Source of the DNA: Actinomadura rupiterrae
GTDB taxonomy: Bacteria > Actinomycetota > Actinomycetes > Streptosporangiales > Streptosporangiaceae
Direction: 5' to 3'
Assembly: GCF_024172125.1 (NCBI RefSeq)
Contig: NZ_JAMZEA010000001.1
Location: 496,001 to 560,000, forward strand
DNA: 64,000 nt
Both the position numbers and the translations under genes were made by a program. Under the pieces are notes generated by a model. It searched no databases and was not told the origin of the DNA. It saw only the letters and a program-made list of their open reading frames with translations. This document shows, piece after piece, positions 51,183-60,257 of this stretch; positions within the stretch are counted from its first letter, which is position 1; every line of letters starts with the position of its first letter.

Positions 51183-53546
51183 GTGACGCAGTGGAGTGGC
51201 GACACAACTCAGTGGAGCTGGGTTCGTGCCGGAGTGCGGCACGAACCCACAAGTTTCGTCGGCCGGGACGACGAGCTGGCCGCGGTCCGGGAGGCCGTCG
51301 CGCGGGGACGTGTGGTCACCCTCACCGGTCCCGGAGGGGTGGGCAAGACACGGATCGCGCTGCGCGCTATGCAGCAGTTGAAGGATGACTTCCCCGACGG
51401 CATCAGCATGGCCGAGTTGAGCGGTCTGCGCGATCCCGAGCTCCTGCCCAACGCCGTGGCGTGCGCCGTAGGGCTGCCCGAGACTACAGCCCAGCAACCG
51501 ATGGACCAGCTGATCGAATACTTCGCCGGCCGGCGGGCGCTGCTGGTGCTCGACACCTGCGAGCATCTGGTGAGTGCGATGGCGATGTTCGCCGACAGCC
51601 TGGTCTGCAATTCCGCCCACCTGGTGTTGATGTTGACCAGCCGACAGGCAGTGGCGCTGCCCGGCGAATACGTCCTGCCGATCCCGCCCATGCCCGAGCC
51701 CGACGCCGGAGCCGACGAGACCACCAACGACACGCTGGCCTTGTTCACCGCTCGCGCCCAGGCCGCCGAGTCGTCGTTCGTGCTGAGCAACGACAACCGC
51801 GCCGAAGTAATCGCCTTGTGCCGCCGCCTGGACGGGATCCCCTTGGCGATCGAACTGGCGGCCGTCCACCTGAGGACGATGTCGCTGGAACAGATCCTGG
51901 GCCGCGTCGAAGACCGGTTCGGGTTGCTGGCCGGAACCCGGTCGGCCCAGGCCCGGCACCAGACGCTGCGCGCCACCATCAACTGGAGCCATGCGCTGTG
52001 CTCGCCGGCCGAGCGCAAGTTGTGGGCGCGCCTGTCGGTGTTTGCGGGGGGATTCACGCTGGCGGCGGTGGAGCAGGTCTGCGCCGATGGCGAGCTGGAG
52101 GGCCATGATGTGATCGGGCTCTTGCTGACGTTGGTCGACAAGTCGGTGGTGCAGCGCATCACCGGGGTGGAGGAGCAGCGCTACCGGATGTTGGACACGG
52201 TCCGCGAGTTCGGTGCGGAACGGTTGCAGGCCAGCGGACGTGCTGAACTGTACGCACGCCGGCACCAGGACTTCTTCCTGCGCATGGCGGTCCGGGCGGG
52301 CCAGGAGTGGTTCGGCGACGACCAGGTGCAATGGAGCGCGCGGCTGGCCGAGGACCTGGACAACTTCCGAGTCGCGATGGATTTCGCCGCCGCGCACCCG
52401 GGCGAGGAGGCAGCGCTGCGGTTGGTGAACAACCTGTGGGGTCTGTGGCTGGGCAGGAGCCGGCTGACCGAGGCCCGCCGCTGGATCGACCGGGCTCTGG
52501 CCACCGAGCCGACTGTGACCGCCGAGCACGGCATGGCCCTGTGGTATGCGGCCTACTTCGGACTGCTGCAGGCCGACCCGGTGGCCGGGGAGATGGCCGC
52601 GCGCTGCCGGGCGGCCGCTGAACGGCTCGATGACGACTTCCTGCGTGCCCGCGCCGCCTACGTGGAGGCGTTAGCGTTGACCCTTTGGGGTGAGGACCAG
52701 ACGCAGGCGCTGGGAGCGATCGCCCAGGCCCGCCAGCAGGCGCAGGCCACCGAAGATCTGTTCGTGTTGACTACTGGCCACCTTCAGGTCTCGGCGCTGC
52801 TCACCGGCAGCGGCGATCCGGCCGCGGCCCTGGCCGAGTTGGAACAAGGCCTGCACGAGCTGGCATCCCTGCCCAGGGAACGGTTCGTGCGCAACTACTT
52901 GCTGGTCTTCCAGGTGCCGTCCCTGCTGGCGCTGGGAGACCTGGACCGCGCCCGCGAGCTGGGCCGCGATGCCCTGGCCTGCGCCTTGGACCAGGGCGAG
53001 ACCATGTGCATCGCCTCTGCGGTGGAATATCTGTCCTGGACGGCGGTCGGCCTAGGGCAACACCGTCTTGCCGCGACGCTGCTGGGCGGTGCCGCATCAC
53101 TGTGGAATAAGGTCGGTCGGCTGCTGTGGGGCATCCAGGGACTGATCGACCTGCACGAGGAGGTCGAGGCGAGCCTGATGCTCGAACTAGGCGCCGAGCA
53201 GTTCACCGCCGTGTACGGCCGCGGCGGGCGGCTCGACCTGCCCGAACTGGTGGCCCTGGCCATCGGGCATGCCGAAGACCAGGAGCCGGGGTCCCCGCGC
53301 CTGCCCCGCGAGGACGGGAGTGCTCTCGGCCCGCTCACGCCGCGCGAGCGCGAGGTCGCGCACCTGATCGCCGAAGGCCTGTCCAACCGCCAGATCGCCG
53401 AACGTCTTGTCATCTCCAAACGGACTGCCGACGCCCACGTCGAACACATCCTCACCAAACTCGGATTCAACTCCCGAACCCAGGTCGCCGCAATGATCGG
53501 CAGCCTCAAACCGGACCTGGAACCCACCCCCACCCGCCCCAATTAG
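51183..53546 (+). CDS. LuxR-family regulator with STAND/AAA ATPase domain
   Basis: 787 residues; GTG start. FVGRDDELAAV and Walker A LTGPGGVGKT (47-56) open an AfsR/NB-ARC-like ATPase domain; LLVLDTCEHL is the Walker B, TSRQA the sensor, and CRRLDGIPLAIELAAVHL the GLPL-type motif. A winged-helix part (RATINWSHALCSPAERKLWA) and TPR-like helices (about 370-690) follow, and a C-terminal LuxR HTH: LTPREREVAHLIAEGLSNRQ, IAERLVISKRTADAHVEHIL. Common in actinomycetes as a large activator, usually of nearby genes. Its target is unclear, as flanks are decayed. Confidence 0.92.
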   Translation: MTQWSGDTTQWSWVRAGVRHEPTSFVGRDDELAAVREAVARGRVVTLTGPGGVGKTRIALRAMQQLKDDFPDGISMAELSGLRDPELLPNAVACAVGLPETTAQQPMDQLIEYFAGRRALLVLDTCEHLVSAMAMFADSLVCNSAHLVLMLTSRQAVALPGEYVLPIPPMPEPDAGADETTNDTLALFTARAQAAESSFVLSNDNRAEVIALCRRLDGIPLAIELAAVHLRTMSLEQILGRVEDRFGLLAGTRSAQARHQTLRATINWSHALCSPAERKLWARLSVFAGGFTLAAVEQVCADGELEGHDVIGLLLTLVDKSVVQRITGVEEQRYRMLDTVREFGAERLQASGRAELYARRHQDFFLRMAVRAGQEWFGDDQVQWSARLAEDLDNFRVAMDFAAAHPGEEAALRLVNNLWGLWLGRSRLTEARRWIDRALATEPTVTAEHGMALWYAAYFGLLQADPVAGEMAARCRAAAERLDDDFLRARAAYVEALALTLWGEDQTQALGAIAQARQQAQATEDLFVLTTGHLQVSALLTGSGDPAAALAELEQGLHELASLPRERFVRNYLLVFQVPSLLALGDLDRARELGRDALACALDQGETMCIASAVEYLSWTAVGLGQHRLAATLLGGAASLWNKVGRLLWGIQGLIDLHEEVEASLMLELGAEQFTAVYGRGGRLDLPELVALAIGHAEDQEPGSPRLPREDGSALGPLTPREREVAHLIAEGLSNRQIAERLVISKRTADAHVEHILTKLGFNSRTQVAAMIGSLKPDLEPTPTRPN

Positions 53547-54031
53547 ACCAGTGACGGCCGCGCTCGGAAACAGATCGACATCAGCGGTCGGTGACGGCCG
53601 ACGCGCTGAGCATTATTTTTGAATGGGGCACGAGCCTGATCGGTGTGCGCGTACTCTTCGCGTGGACCCCGATGCGGGAACCACCTGGCGGTGGCACGCT
53701 TCTCAAATGGTTATCGTCGGATTCGCCGCGGATTCCACCACCGCCGTGCTTCCCGGCTGCAGGGGATACATGTCCAGAATGGATACGTCCTCCTTGGCCT
53801 GTTCGGACCAAGAAAACGAACTGCTGGTCGCCAACCGCCGACTGGTTACAGGTAGCAACCGCAGAGGGCGGGAACCGTGACAGTGCACAGTGCATGGGGC
53901 TGCTCGTCGGCTTCTTCCCACCGCGAACAGCGGTTCGTTTGCCTTCACTTCTCCATCCAAACGGCGCGCATCAACACCCAAGACGACCTCGCCCAGCCCA
54001 GCTAGATCCAGCGAACCATGTGGACCGCACT
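53547..54031. other. Gene-free region
   Basis: About 485 bp between convergent genes; open frames have no recognisable product. Nothing assigned. Confidence 0.4.
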
Positions 54032-54607
54032 TCAGGCGAAGTGCGGTGTGCGGCCGCGGGAGGCGACGAAGTTCAGGCCTGTGAGGACGAATCCCAGGCT
54101 GCCGTGGGGGACGTTGTAGGGGATGGGGCGCGGGCCGACCTCGTCGGTCGGGCAGTCGAACGCGCCGTCTGGGAGTTGGCGGGAGGCGAGGTACCTGATG
54201 CCCCGGGCGACGGCTTCGCGGTGGGCTGCCGGGGCGGCGATGGTCAGGGCGATCAGCGAGAAGGCGGTACTGACCTCGTCGCTGGCCGAGCCGGGCAGGT
54301 GTCCCCAACCGCCGTCGGGGTTCTGGGTGGCGCGCAGCAGGTCGGTCGAGCGCTCCACCGCCCGCGAGGCCGCGGGCCGGACGTTGGTGAGTTCGAGTGA
54401 TCGAGCCAGGCGCAGTGCGCGGACCGATCGGAAGATCGCGCTGGCATGACTGCGGCTCCAGGAGAGTTCGAAGGTCCCGTCGGGATGTTGGCGTTGGATG
54501 AGGTGGTTGAGCGCGCGGCCGATGCGGTCGGCGTGCTCGTTTCCGGCGAGGGCGAGGCTGATCGCGCCTTCGGCGGTCATCGCCGCCTCGGACGGGTTGC
54601 CTCGCAT
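54032..54607 (-). pseudogene. Truncated prenyltransferase/squalene-cyclase-repeat protein
   Basis: 191 residues of alpha-barrel repeats of the terpene cyclase beta/gamma type: HLIQRQHPDGTFELSWSRS, ATQNPDGGWGHLPGSASDEV (a QW motif) and ASRQLPDGAFDCP. Intact proteins of this kind are usually 350-600 residues, and this one begins inside a repeat: a stop codon (TGA) lies 2 codons upstream of the first Met, and no plausible N-terminal part is found upstream. No DxDD or DxxDD catalytic motif is present. It is probably a 3' fragment left by a rearrangement, though the reading frame is intact to its end. Confidence 0.65.
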
Positions 54608-54917
54608 GTGTCAGACCGGACAATCGCGCGATAGAAGGTGCCCTGACCTGCGAAAACACCTCTGTCAGGCGATGCCGATCTGACCAGCATTGCCTTCCGG
54701 CTTCCTCACAGATGGTCCAACAACCAAAGCCGAACAGCGGGTACGACGAACCATCGCTAGCGTGCTTTCTACGTGCTCCGAGAACGACGCACCCGACTGC
54801 TCGTGCTTTCGCGAGCAGCGTCTTCGGTTCTGTCAGCGCAGTCGCAGCCACGATCGGCGCCCGATCATCTCGTCGCCGGTCTCGCCCAGCCACGGCCGTA
54901 GCGGCCGTTGCTGAGCT
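54608..54917. other. Gene-free region next to IS remnant
   Basis: About 310 bp without a supportable gene. The right part leads into the IS30 remnant; AGGGTGTTGTCGTGGGG near 54922 looks like an IS30-family terminal sequence, but I could not find its partner. Confidence 0.4.
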
Positions 54918-55578
54918 TTAAAGGGTGTTGTCGTGGGGTTTCCAGGCGGCGGTCGTCGGGTTATGCCTGATGGGTGAGGTTTCCCCAGGGCGGCGGGCTG
55001 ACCGATGAGCGGTGGGCGGTGGGCGTTTCGTGAGCGATTGCGTCTGGTGGCGGCTCATCTCGCTGCCTTGATCCCAGGTGAGCGAACGTGCGAGATCGCG
55101 CGGCAGGCTGGCGAACGTTTCGATGAGGGCGTCGCGGACGTGCTCGGAGGACTTGCCGTCGGCCAGGAGCATGACCGCGGGGCCTTGCCGCAGCCCACGC
55201 CCCGGGTCGCGCCGCCTTCGACCGCGGCGCCGGCGCGCAGCAACAATGCGACCGGCCAGCCGAGCCCGATGGCGGGTGGTGAGCAGGCGGAATCGGCCTG
55301 CGCGAGATGGGCAAGCCCCTTGGGGGTGAGACCGGCGAGCTGACGGGGTGCGCCGAGGCCATCCAGGAGCTTGACGGCCGTGGCGATGTCCCGGCCCTTG
55401 CTCGTCCCAGCTGCATCACCACCTGCTCGGCGATCGTGACTCGTTCCAGCTCGGCTTCCACCTCGTCCGGCTGCTTACGGAGCTGTCGGCCTCCTCGACC
55501 AGCCCGACCCGGCGCTCGGCGATCCGGTCCAACAGCGTCACGCCACCCCCCACCTCCGACGATCACCCCGAGTGCCAT
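54918..55578 (-). mobile_element. IS30-family remnant, highly degenerate
   Basis: At 55044-55172 (minus) the frame reads SSEHVRDALIETFASLPRDL then ARSLTWDQGSEMSRHQ, the conserved IS30 transposase stretch (LTWDQGxEM). Upstream, fragments in other frames (for example DEVEAELERVTIAEQVVMQL) belong to a separate decayed gene, with several frame changes. The transposase lacks its N-terminal DNA-binding part, most of the DDE core and the C terminus. So this is a dead scar marking a past insertion, sitting between broken genes. Confidence 0.6.
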
Positions 55579-55602
55579 CCAGCTCGGTCTATCCGCGGTC
55601 GA

Positions 55603-55925
55603 TCAGAACTGCTGGGTGATGTTGACCATCCAGGTGATCCCGAACTGATCCACGAGCGAGCCGGCCTCGTCACCCCACGACTGCCTGTCTAGGGGCAACG
55701 TCACGGTGGCGCCAGCGGACAGCTTCTCGAAGTAGCCGCGGAGTCGGGCGTCGTCGCCGACGAGGAAGACCGCCACGTTGTTGCCCGGATGGAAGGGCAT
55801 CTTCTCCCGGACGTCCCACCCCATCAGCGTGTAGCCGTCCGGAGTGCGAAGCGTGGCGTGCATGATCTTGTCGGCGGATGCGTCGGGCGAGCCGAACTCG
55901 GAGTAGGTGCTTGCGCACCAGAGCG
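55603..55925 (-). pseudogene. 5'-truncated VOC/PhnB-like protein
   Basis: The frame gives STYSEFGSPDASADKIMHAT, LRTPDGYTLMGWDVREKM, NNVAVFLVGDDARLRGYFEK and LVDQFGITWMVNITQQF, clearly the PhnB-type glyoxalase/bleomycin-resistance fold. The family's N-terminal beta-alpha-beta (about 25-30 residues before the STY strand) is missing; sequence upstream belongs to the divergent WYL fragment. No good start codon or ribosome site lies at the join. Confidence 0.65.
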
Positions 55926-56019
55926 TATGCAGTGACCGCTCAGGAGGTCTGAGGGCACTCGTCAAGCCTCCCGGCAATACGCGACGCCATGTGCCGTGTA
56001 TTGCGGCAGAACTCTTCGT

Positions 56020-56208
56020 ATGCACTCCGACGGATTGGTCCCGCTGCTGTTGTTCCTGCGGCGGCACGGTCGGCTGTCTGCGGCCGCGCTGGCCCGTGAA
56101 CTGGAGGCATCCACTCGCACCGTGCTGCGTGACGTCGAGGCGCGGTCGGCGGCCGCGGCGTACCCGGCCCACACCGAATCGCCGGCGCAGCGCATCGTCA
56201 CCCGCTGA
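56020..56208 (+). pseudogene. N-terminal fragment of a YafY/WYL-type regulator
   Basis: 63 residues: LLLFLRRHGRLSAAALAREL and EASTRTVLRDVEA are the DeoR-type helix-turn-helix that starts WYL-domain regulators. After about 40 residues the frame runs into unrelated sequence and stops, and no WYL domain follows. It is divergent from the truncated VOC gene, a common regulator-target layout, so both were probably broken together. Confidence 0.6.
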
Positions 56209-56530
56209 CAAACGATCACCGGCTCCGGAATGAACCACCGGCCAGCACGAACCCCCCGGACACCGTCCATGCCAGGCCCATGACCTGCGGCTTCAAGATG
56301 GACGATCTTCACTGGGATCGGTGGCGTTCGTCACCAGATACCGGTGATACCGATCTCGCCGCAGACCGCAGACCACAGACCGCCTGGGCCGGCCCAGGCA
56401 GTTCAGGCCCGGTCTGTGGCGTTGGTGGCTGCGACACCGAGGACGGGTCCGCCGGCCGAGGGCGGGAGATCGTCCGGCTGGCCGACCGGCAGTGGCTGAC
56501 AGCGTGCTGCCCGGCCATGTCGAGGTCGAT

Positions 56531-56940
56531 GGTCCCGCCGCCGGTCCTGCGCAGCTGACGCCAGGTGATGTAGCCGACCAGGATCGTCTTCTCCCAGTCG
56601 GCGGCGCGGTGTGCGGCGACTTCCAGGTGCCCGACCATGAAGCCGAAGGTGGTCAGCAGATCGCTGTCGATCTCGGACTTGCCTCCAGGAAATTGAGGCG
56701 GCTGGCAGAGCGAACACCAGCGCTGAGGCGCCCTCCTCGATCGCGATGGCCCGGCCCCCTTCCTCCGCCTCGTCGATGTGCACGGCCGAGCGGCGCTTGC
56801 GTTTCATCAGCGACCACATCTCCGGCGACCAGCCCAGGACCGCGGCGTAGGCCAAGTGGAACACATCGTGCATCCGGTAGTCGTTCTCGATGTGGGAGGC
56901 GTTGGTGAGCGGATCGGCATAGAGCGTGTCTCTTCGCGCA
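56531..56940 (-). pseudogene. Frameshifted MazG-like pyrophosphohydrolase fragment
   Basis: One frame has DPLTNASHIENDYRMHDVFH, LAYAAVLGWSPEMWSLMKRK and DEAEEGGRAIAIEEGASALV; near 56690 it continues in another frame as GGKSEIDSDLLTTFGFMVGH then LEVAAHRAADWEKTILVGYI. Read together these match the C-terminal half of MazG-like proteins of actinomycetes. The N-terminal nucleotide-binding part is absent and at least one frameshift is needed, so this is a dead fragment. Confidence 0.6.
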
Positions 56941-57028
56941 TCGCCGTGCGCGCAGGGGCGCACGGGCAAGCTCGTCGGGGCTGCGGGGTCTGCGCCGCGC
57001 TCGGCGGCAGGCCGATCGAAAGGATCGC

Positions 57029-57517
57029 ATGGCTGTTGTGGCTGATCGGGGTATGGTGCCGGGCCTGGTGGGCCGTTTGCCTGGTGGGGTGTGCGACCGT
57101 GGAAGGTGGCCGGGCAGCGGGGTGCCCTTGGCGCTGATGCTTGTCGCCGCGTATATGACGCGTGACGCGATGGAGGCCCGCCTGATCGTGGCAGAGCTGT
57201 CCGAGGACGAGCTGCGGGAACTGGAGGCGGCTGTGCGGGAGCTGGCCCTGTGGGCGCCGACCGACGATGCTGTGCTGGTCGATGCGGGACCCTCGCTGGG
57301 GATGGTGGCAGAGGTGACTGGCCTGGATTGTGAGGCGATCATCGATACCGTGCTGCTGCTTGGTGAGTACGAGATCGTCCCCGAGCCGCAGTCGGTGGCC
57401 GAGTGGGCCGCGCTGGCGCATCTGGAGGCGGCGATCGTGGCGACCCTGCTGGTCCCGCCGGGCACGGATCCGGAGCAAAAGGCCCGATTCCTGCGAGAGC
57501 GGGCCAGCACGTTGTGA
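57029..57517 (+). CDS. Hypothetical protein
   Basis: 162 residues; GAAAGGATCGC precedes the ATG. Predominantly helical and acidic: AELSEDELRELEAAVRELAL, EVTGLDCEAIIDTVLLLGEY and AEWAALAHLEAAIVATLLV. A stretch of hydrophobic residues at 35-46 is too short for a certain membrane segment. No recognised family. Codon bias is normal, so this may be an intact gene among the surrounding fragments; an internal start at 57136 is possible. Confidence 0.6.
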   Translation: MAVVADRGMVPGLVGRLPGGVCDRGRWPGSGVPLALMLVAAYMTRDAMEARLIVAELSEDELRELEAAVRELALWAPTDDAVLVDAGPSLGMVAEVTGLDCEAIIDTVLLLGEYEIVPEPQSVAEWAALAHLEAAIVATLLVPPGTDPEQKARFLRERASTL

Positions 57518-58154
57518 GGCGGCGTTCAGCCCATGTGGTGTGGCTGAGTTCCAGCCCCTGGTGGCGGAGCTGTTCTTCGAGGTCGCTGGTGTCGAGACAG
57601 ACTACGGCGTAGAGGCTGCTGATCAGTGCAGCTTCTGCGTGCAGAGCGTGATCCAGGGGCCGAGGTCGCTGGGTGGAGGGAGCCTGTCGCGGTCGCGGTC
57701 CTGAAGGCTCGGCCTGGGCGATCGAACGTGCTCACGGACCTCTCCCGAAGTGGCCGCGGCCGGGGGTAGCGAGAGGAACGGTAGCGGTACCGGTGGGGGA
57801 CTCGATCGTCGGGTCGAGCCGTTCCGGGCGGAGTCGCTGGCGCCCTGCACAAGGACGCTCGGTTCGGCTGTTCGACCACTGCCTGGAGCTCTACCACCAG
57901 CAGATCTCCGAAAGGGCGCAGCGGCTCCTGGAGCATCCCGGAACGACGCGCGAGTGCATCGGGACGGCGTTGAAGGCCGTGGCCGACTTCGACCCGGCCC
58001 AGCCGTGCCGCCCAGCTCGGCATGCCGCTCGGAGACAGGTCCCATCCGGAACCGGATATCGGCTTGCCAGCATCCGCCCCTACAGTTCGATCCGGGGACC
58101 CACAAGCCACCGACGAGGTCGCGGCGCATCAGCGCCACCTCAAGGAGAACGCGC
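57518..58154. other. Mostly gene-free region with a TetR fragment
   Basis: About 640 bp. Apart from the TetR-like remnant at 57865-58011, open frames here have no recognisable product. The last 100 bp should carry the promoter of the repeat-protein gene. Confidence 0.45.
57865..58011 (+). pseudogene. TetR-family regulator fragment
   Basis: About 48 residues, LFDHCLELYHQQISERAQRL then LEHPGTTRECIGTALKAVAD, resemble the first C-domain helices of a TetR/AcrR regulator just after the DNA-binding domain. No HTH precedes it in frame and the rest of the C domain is missing. A short relic. Confidence 0.45.
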
Positions 58155-59525
58155 ATGTTCACCATGCCCGACGACGAGTTCGCGGACATCCGGAGTGCAG
58201 CGGTCCAGGGCCTGCGCGAGCTCGCCGACTTCCTGGAAACCCGTCCCGGCCTCCCGGAACCCTGCAGAGTGCGGATGGGTCCCGCCCTTGGCGGGGGGAC
58301 CGATCGACAGAGGTGGGACCAGGTCGATCGGATCGCACGGATCCTGGGCGTCCAGGCCACCCGGAGCCGCAGCGACCTTGGTGCGAGCCGGCATTACTAC
58401 ATCGCGAGCCGCCTCTTCGGGGCGGTCGAATACCAGGCCTCCGCCACCACCAGCGAGCCCAAACCCGGCCATACGAGGGTGGAAGCCGACGACGGCCGCG
58501 CTCTTCCCGGACACTTGGATGCTCCGCAGGACTCCCGGGCCTCGGTCATCACCGGCTTGCGCGAGCTCGCCGACTTTCTGGAATCCCATCCCGACCTCCC
58601 CGGCCCGCGCTTCTCACTGGTCTCCGTGTTGGTGGACGACGGGACTGACGATCAGCAGCGAGCCGAGGTCGACCGGATCGCACAGATCCTCGGCGTCGAG
58701 GCCACCGATTCCGCCGTCGGCCACTACACCGCGAGTCGTAGCTTCGGGTTGATCGACAACCCGGGATCGGTGGAGTACGAAGCCACCGCGATCACGCGGC
58801 CGGACCCCGATTTCGCAGGCAAGACCAGACGCGGCGCGCTCCAGGGACTGGCCGAGTTCGCCGCCTTTCTGGAAAACCATCCCGACCTTCCCCTCCCAGG
58901 CGACACCGACTTCCATGTCGTCGTCAGGGGCGGGACCGATGACCAGAACTGGGCCGAGGTCGACCGCATCGCGCGGATCCTTGAGGTCGAGACGGTAGCC
59001 CCGGAGGACGGTCAGTACGTCGCGGGCCGGCTGTTCGGGGCGATGCACTACAAGGCGGTCGCGCACACTCGAGAGCGCATGGCCCGCTACGGCGCGTTGA
59101 TGAGCTACCGCGGTGCCGTCACAGTGGACCCGTCCGACGTCGCGGTGACCGGCGCCTGCGACCGGCCCGCCCCGACGAAGGAGGCTCGGCAGGCGGTCGT
59201 CCAAGGGCTGCGCGAGCTGACCGACTTCCTGCGTGCCCACCCTGACCTCCCGATACCCGATCTGATCATGCTCAGCAGCCCCGCTCTTGGTGGAACGACC
59301 GACGAACACCAGCGAGCCGAGGTCGACCGGATCGCGCAGATCCTGCACGTCCGGATCGGCACCTTCCCCCGAGGCGCGTACTTCGCGAGCCGCCGTTTCG
59401 GACCGATCGAGTACACCGCCGCCGCGTGCACCCGGGAATCCCGGGAAAGGAGGGCCCAGGACACGGCCTTGTTGACCTACCGCGATGCCGTCGCCCCCGA
59501 GCCGCCCGCCCCGGCCAAGACCTAG
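58155..59525 (+). CDS. Protein with four tandem copies of an unnamed domain
   Basis: 456 residues from the ATG at 58155 (AAGGAGAAC upstream). Four repeats each start with GLRELADFLE-HPDLP (Gly at residues 19, 134, 231 and 351), then an acidic GGTDDQ-RAEVDRIARILGV and end with YxASRxFGxIEYxAxA. The repeat spacing is 115, 97 and 120 residues, with linkers between. Similar single-domain proteins of about 100 residues are scattered in actinomycete accessory DNA, so far without a function; four in one chain is unusual. No signal peptide, so cytoplasmic. The E-V-D-R-I-A helix is almost invariant in all four copies. Confidence 0.87.
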   Translation: MFTMPDDEFADIRSAAVQGLRELADFLETRPGLPEPCRVRMGPALGGGTDRQRWDQVDRIARILGVQATRSRSDLGASRHYYIASRLFGAVEYQASATTSEPKPGHTRVEADDGRALPGHLDAPQDSRASVITGLRELADFLESHPDLPGPRFSLVSVLVDDGTDDQQRAEVDRIAQILGVEATDSAVGHYTASRSFGLIDNPGSVEYEATAITRPDPDFAGKTRRGALQGLAEFAAFLENHPDLPLPGDTDFHVVVRGGTDDQNWAEVDRIARILEVETVAPEDGQYVAGRLFGAMHYKAVAHTRERMARYGALMSYRGAVTVDPSDVAVTGACDRPAPTKEARQAVVQGLRELTDFLRAHPDLPIPDLIMLSSPALGGTTDEHQRAEVDRIAQILHVRIGTFPRGAYFASRRFGPIEYTAAACTRESRERRAQDTALLTYRDAVAPEPPAPAKT

Positions 59526-59775
59526 ACGGCTCCAGCACCGTTGCCGTGTTTGCCCGGCACCAAGAACGGCAAGTCAGAGCTCGGCTCCAGGGCCTCCGCG
59601 GCGAAATCCCGGCCGACCGAGCCGTTACCCTCACCGGCCAACAACTCAGGTGCAGGCGGCGGAAGACAACTGCACGCTTCCCCGCCGCGACGTGGAACCG
59701 GTGATGGGCCCCACTGGGGAGTGCCAGCAGATTCGGGGCGTTCGTCGGTGACGGTCACGGCCCGCAGGAAGGGGT

Positions 59776-59967
59776 AGGCCGGCGCGCTTCCTCGATGCGT
59801 TCGGGGCAGGCAGCGGACTGATCTCCTCCCGGGTCGACGGCACGCTCGTGGTCGCCGCTGGACCCCTCCCCCACATCCGGCAGCACTTCACGTCCTTCCT
59901 CGCCGAGGCCCGCGCGTCCATGGGCCGCCAGAGCGACCTCGTCCGCAAGCACACACCGGGTGCCTGA
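59776..59967 (+). pseudogene. C-terminal fragment of an unknown gene
   Basis: The frame RFLDAFGAGSGLISSRVDGT, LVVAAGPLPHIRQHFTSFLA and EARASMGRQSDLV ends in TGA two bases before the ATG of the hydrolase fragment. It has real-looking composition but no start and no recognised family. Probably the 3' end of a gene whose front was deleted. Confidence 0.4.
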
Positions 59968-59969
59968 GC

Positions 59970-60206
59970 ATGAAGGACGTCAGAATGACCCGCGGCTATG
60001 ACCCGCCGACCCGTGGCAACACCACCGTGCTGCCGGTCGACCACCAGATCGGCCTGTTCACCGGCGTCCGCGACGTCACCGTCCCGGACCTTGAACACAA
60101 CATCGTCGCGTTGACCAGGGCCGCCACCTGCCTCGGCCTGCCCGCGTCGACGCCGGCCACGACGCCCACCGGATTCGCTGACCAGCTCTTCCGTACTGGT
60201 CGGTAG
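59970..60206 (+). pseudogene. Truncated isochorismatase-family hydrolase
   Basis: About 78 residues. The start, TRGYDPPTRGNTTVLPVDHQ then IGLFTGVRDVTVPDLEHNIV and ALTRAATCLGLP, matches the first beta-alpha units of cysteine hydrolases of the isochorismatase/nicotinamidase type, including the catalytic-Asp position (PVDHQ). After that the frame becomes ASTPATTPTG and stops; the Lys and Cys of the catalytic triad are missing. It is a broken gene. Confidence 0.65.
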
Positions 60207-60257
60207 TGGATCATGCTCGGGCCGTTCGTGATCACCCCCCACCGAAGGAAGCCACGC

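Noticed and set aside
53591-54400. A 269-codon plus-strand frame
   Set aside because: Its second half is antisense to the terpene-cyclase-like fragment, whose repeat motifs are clear; the first half has no support.
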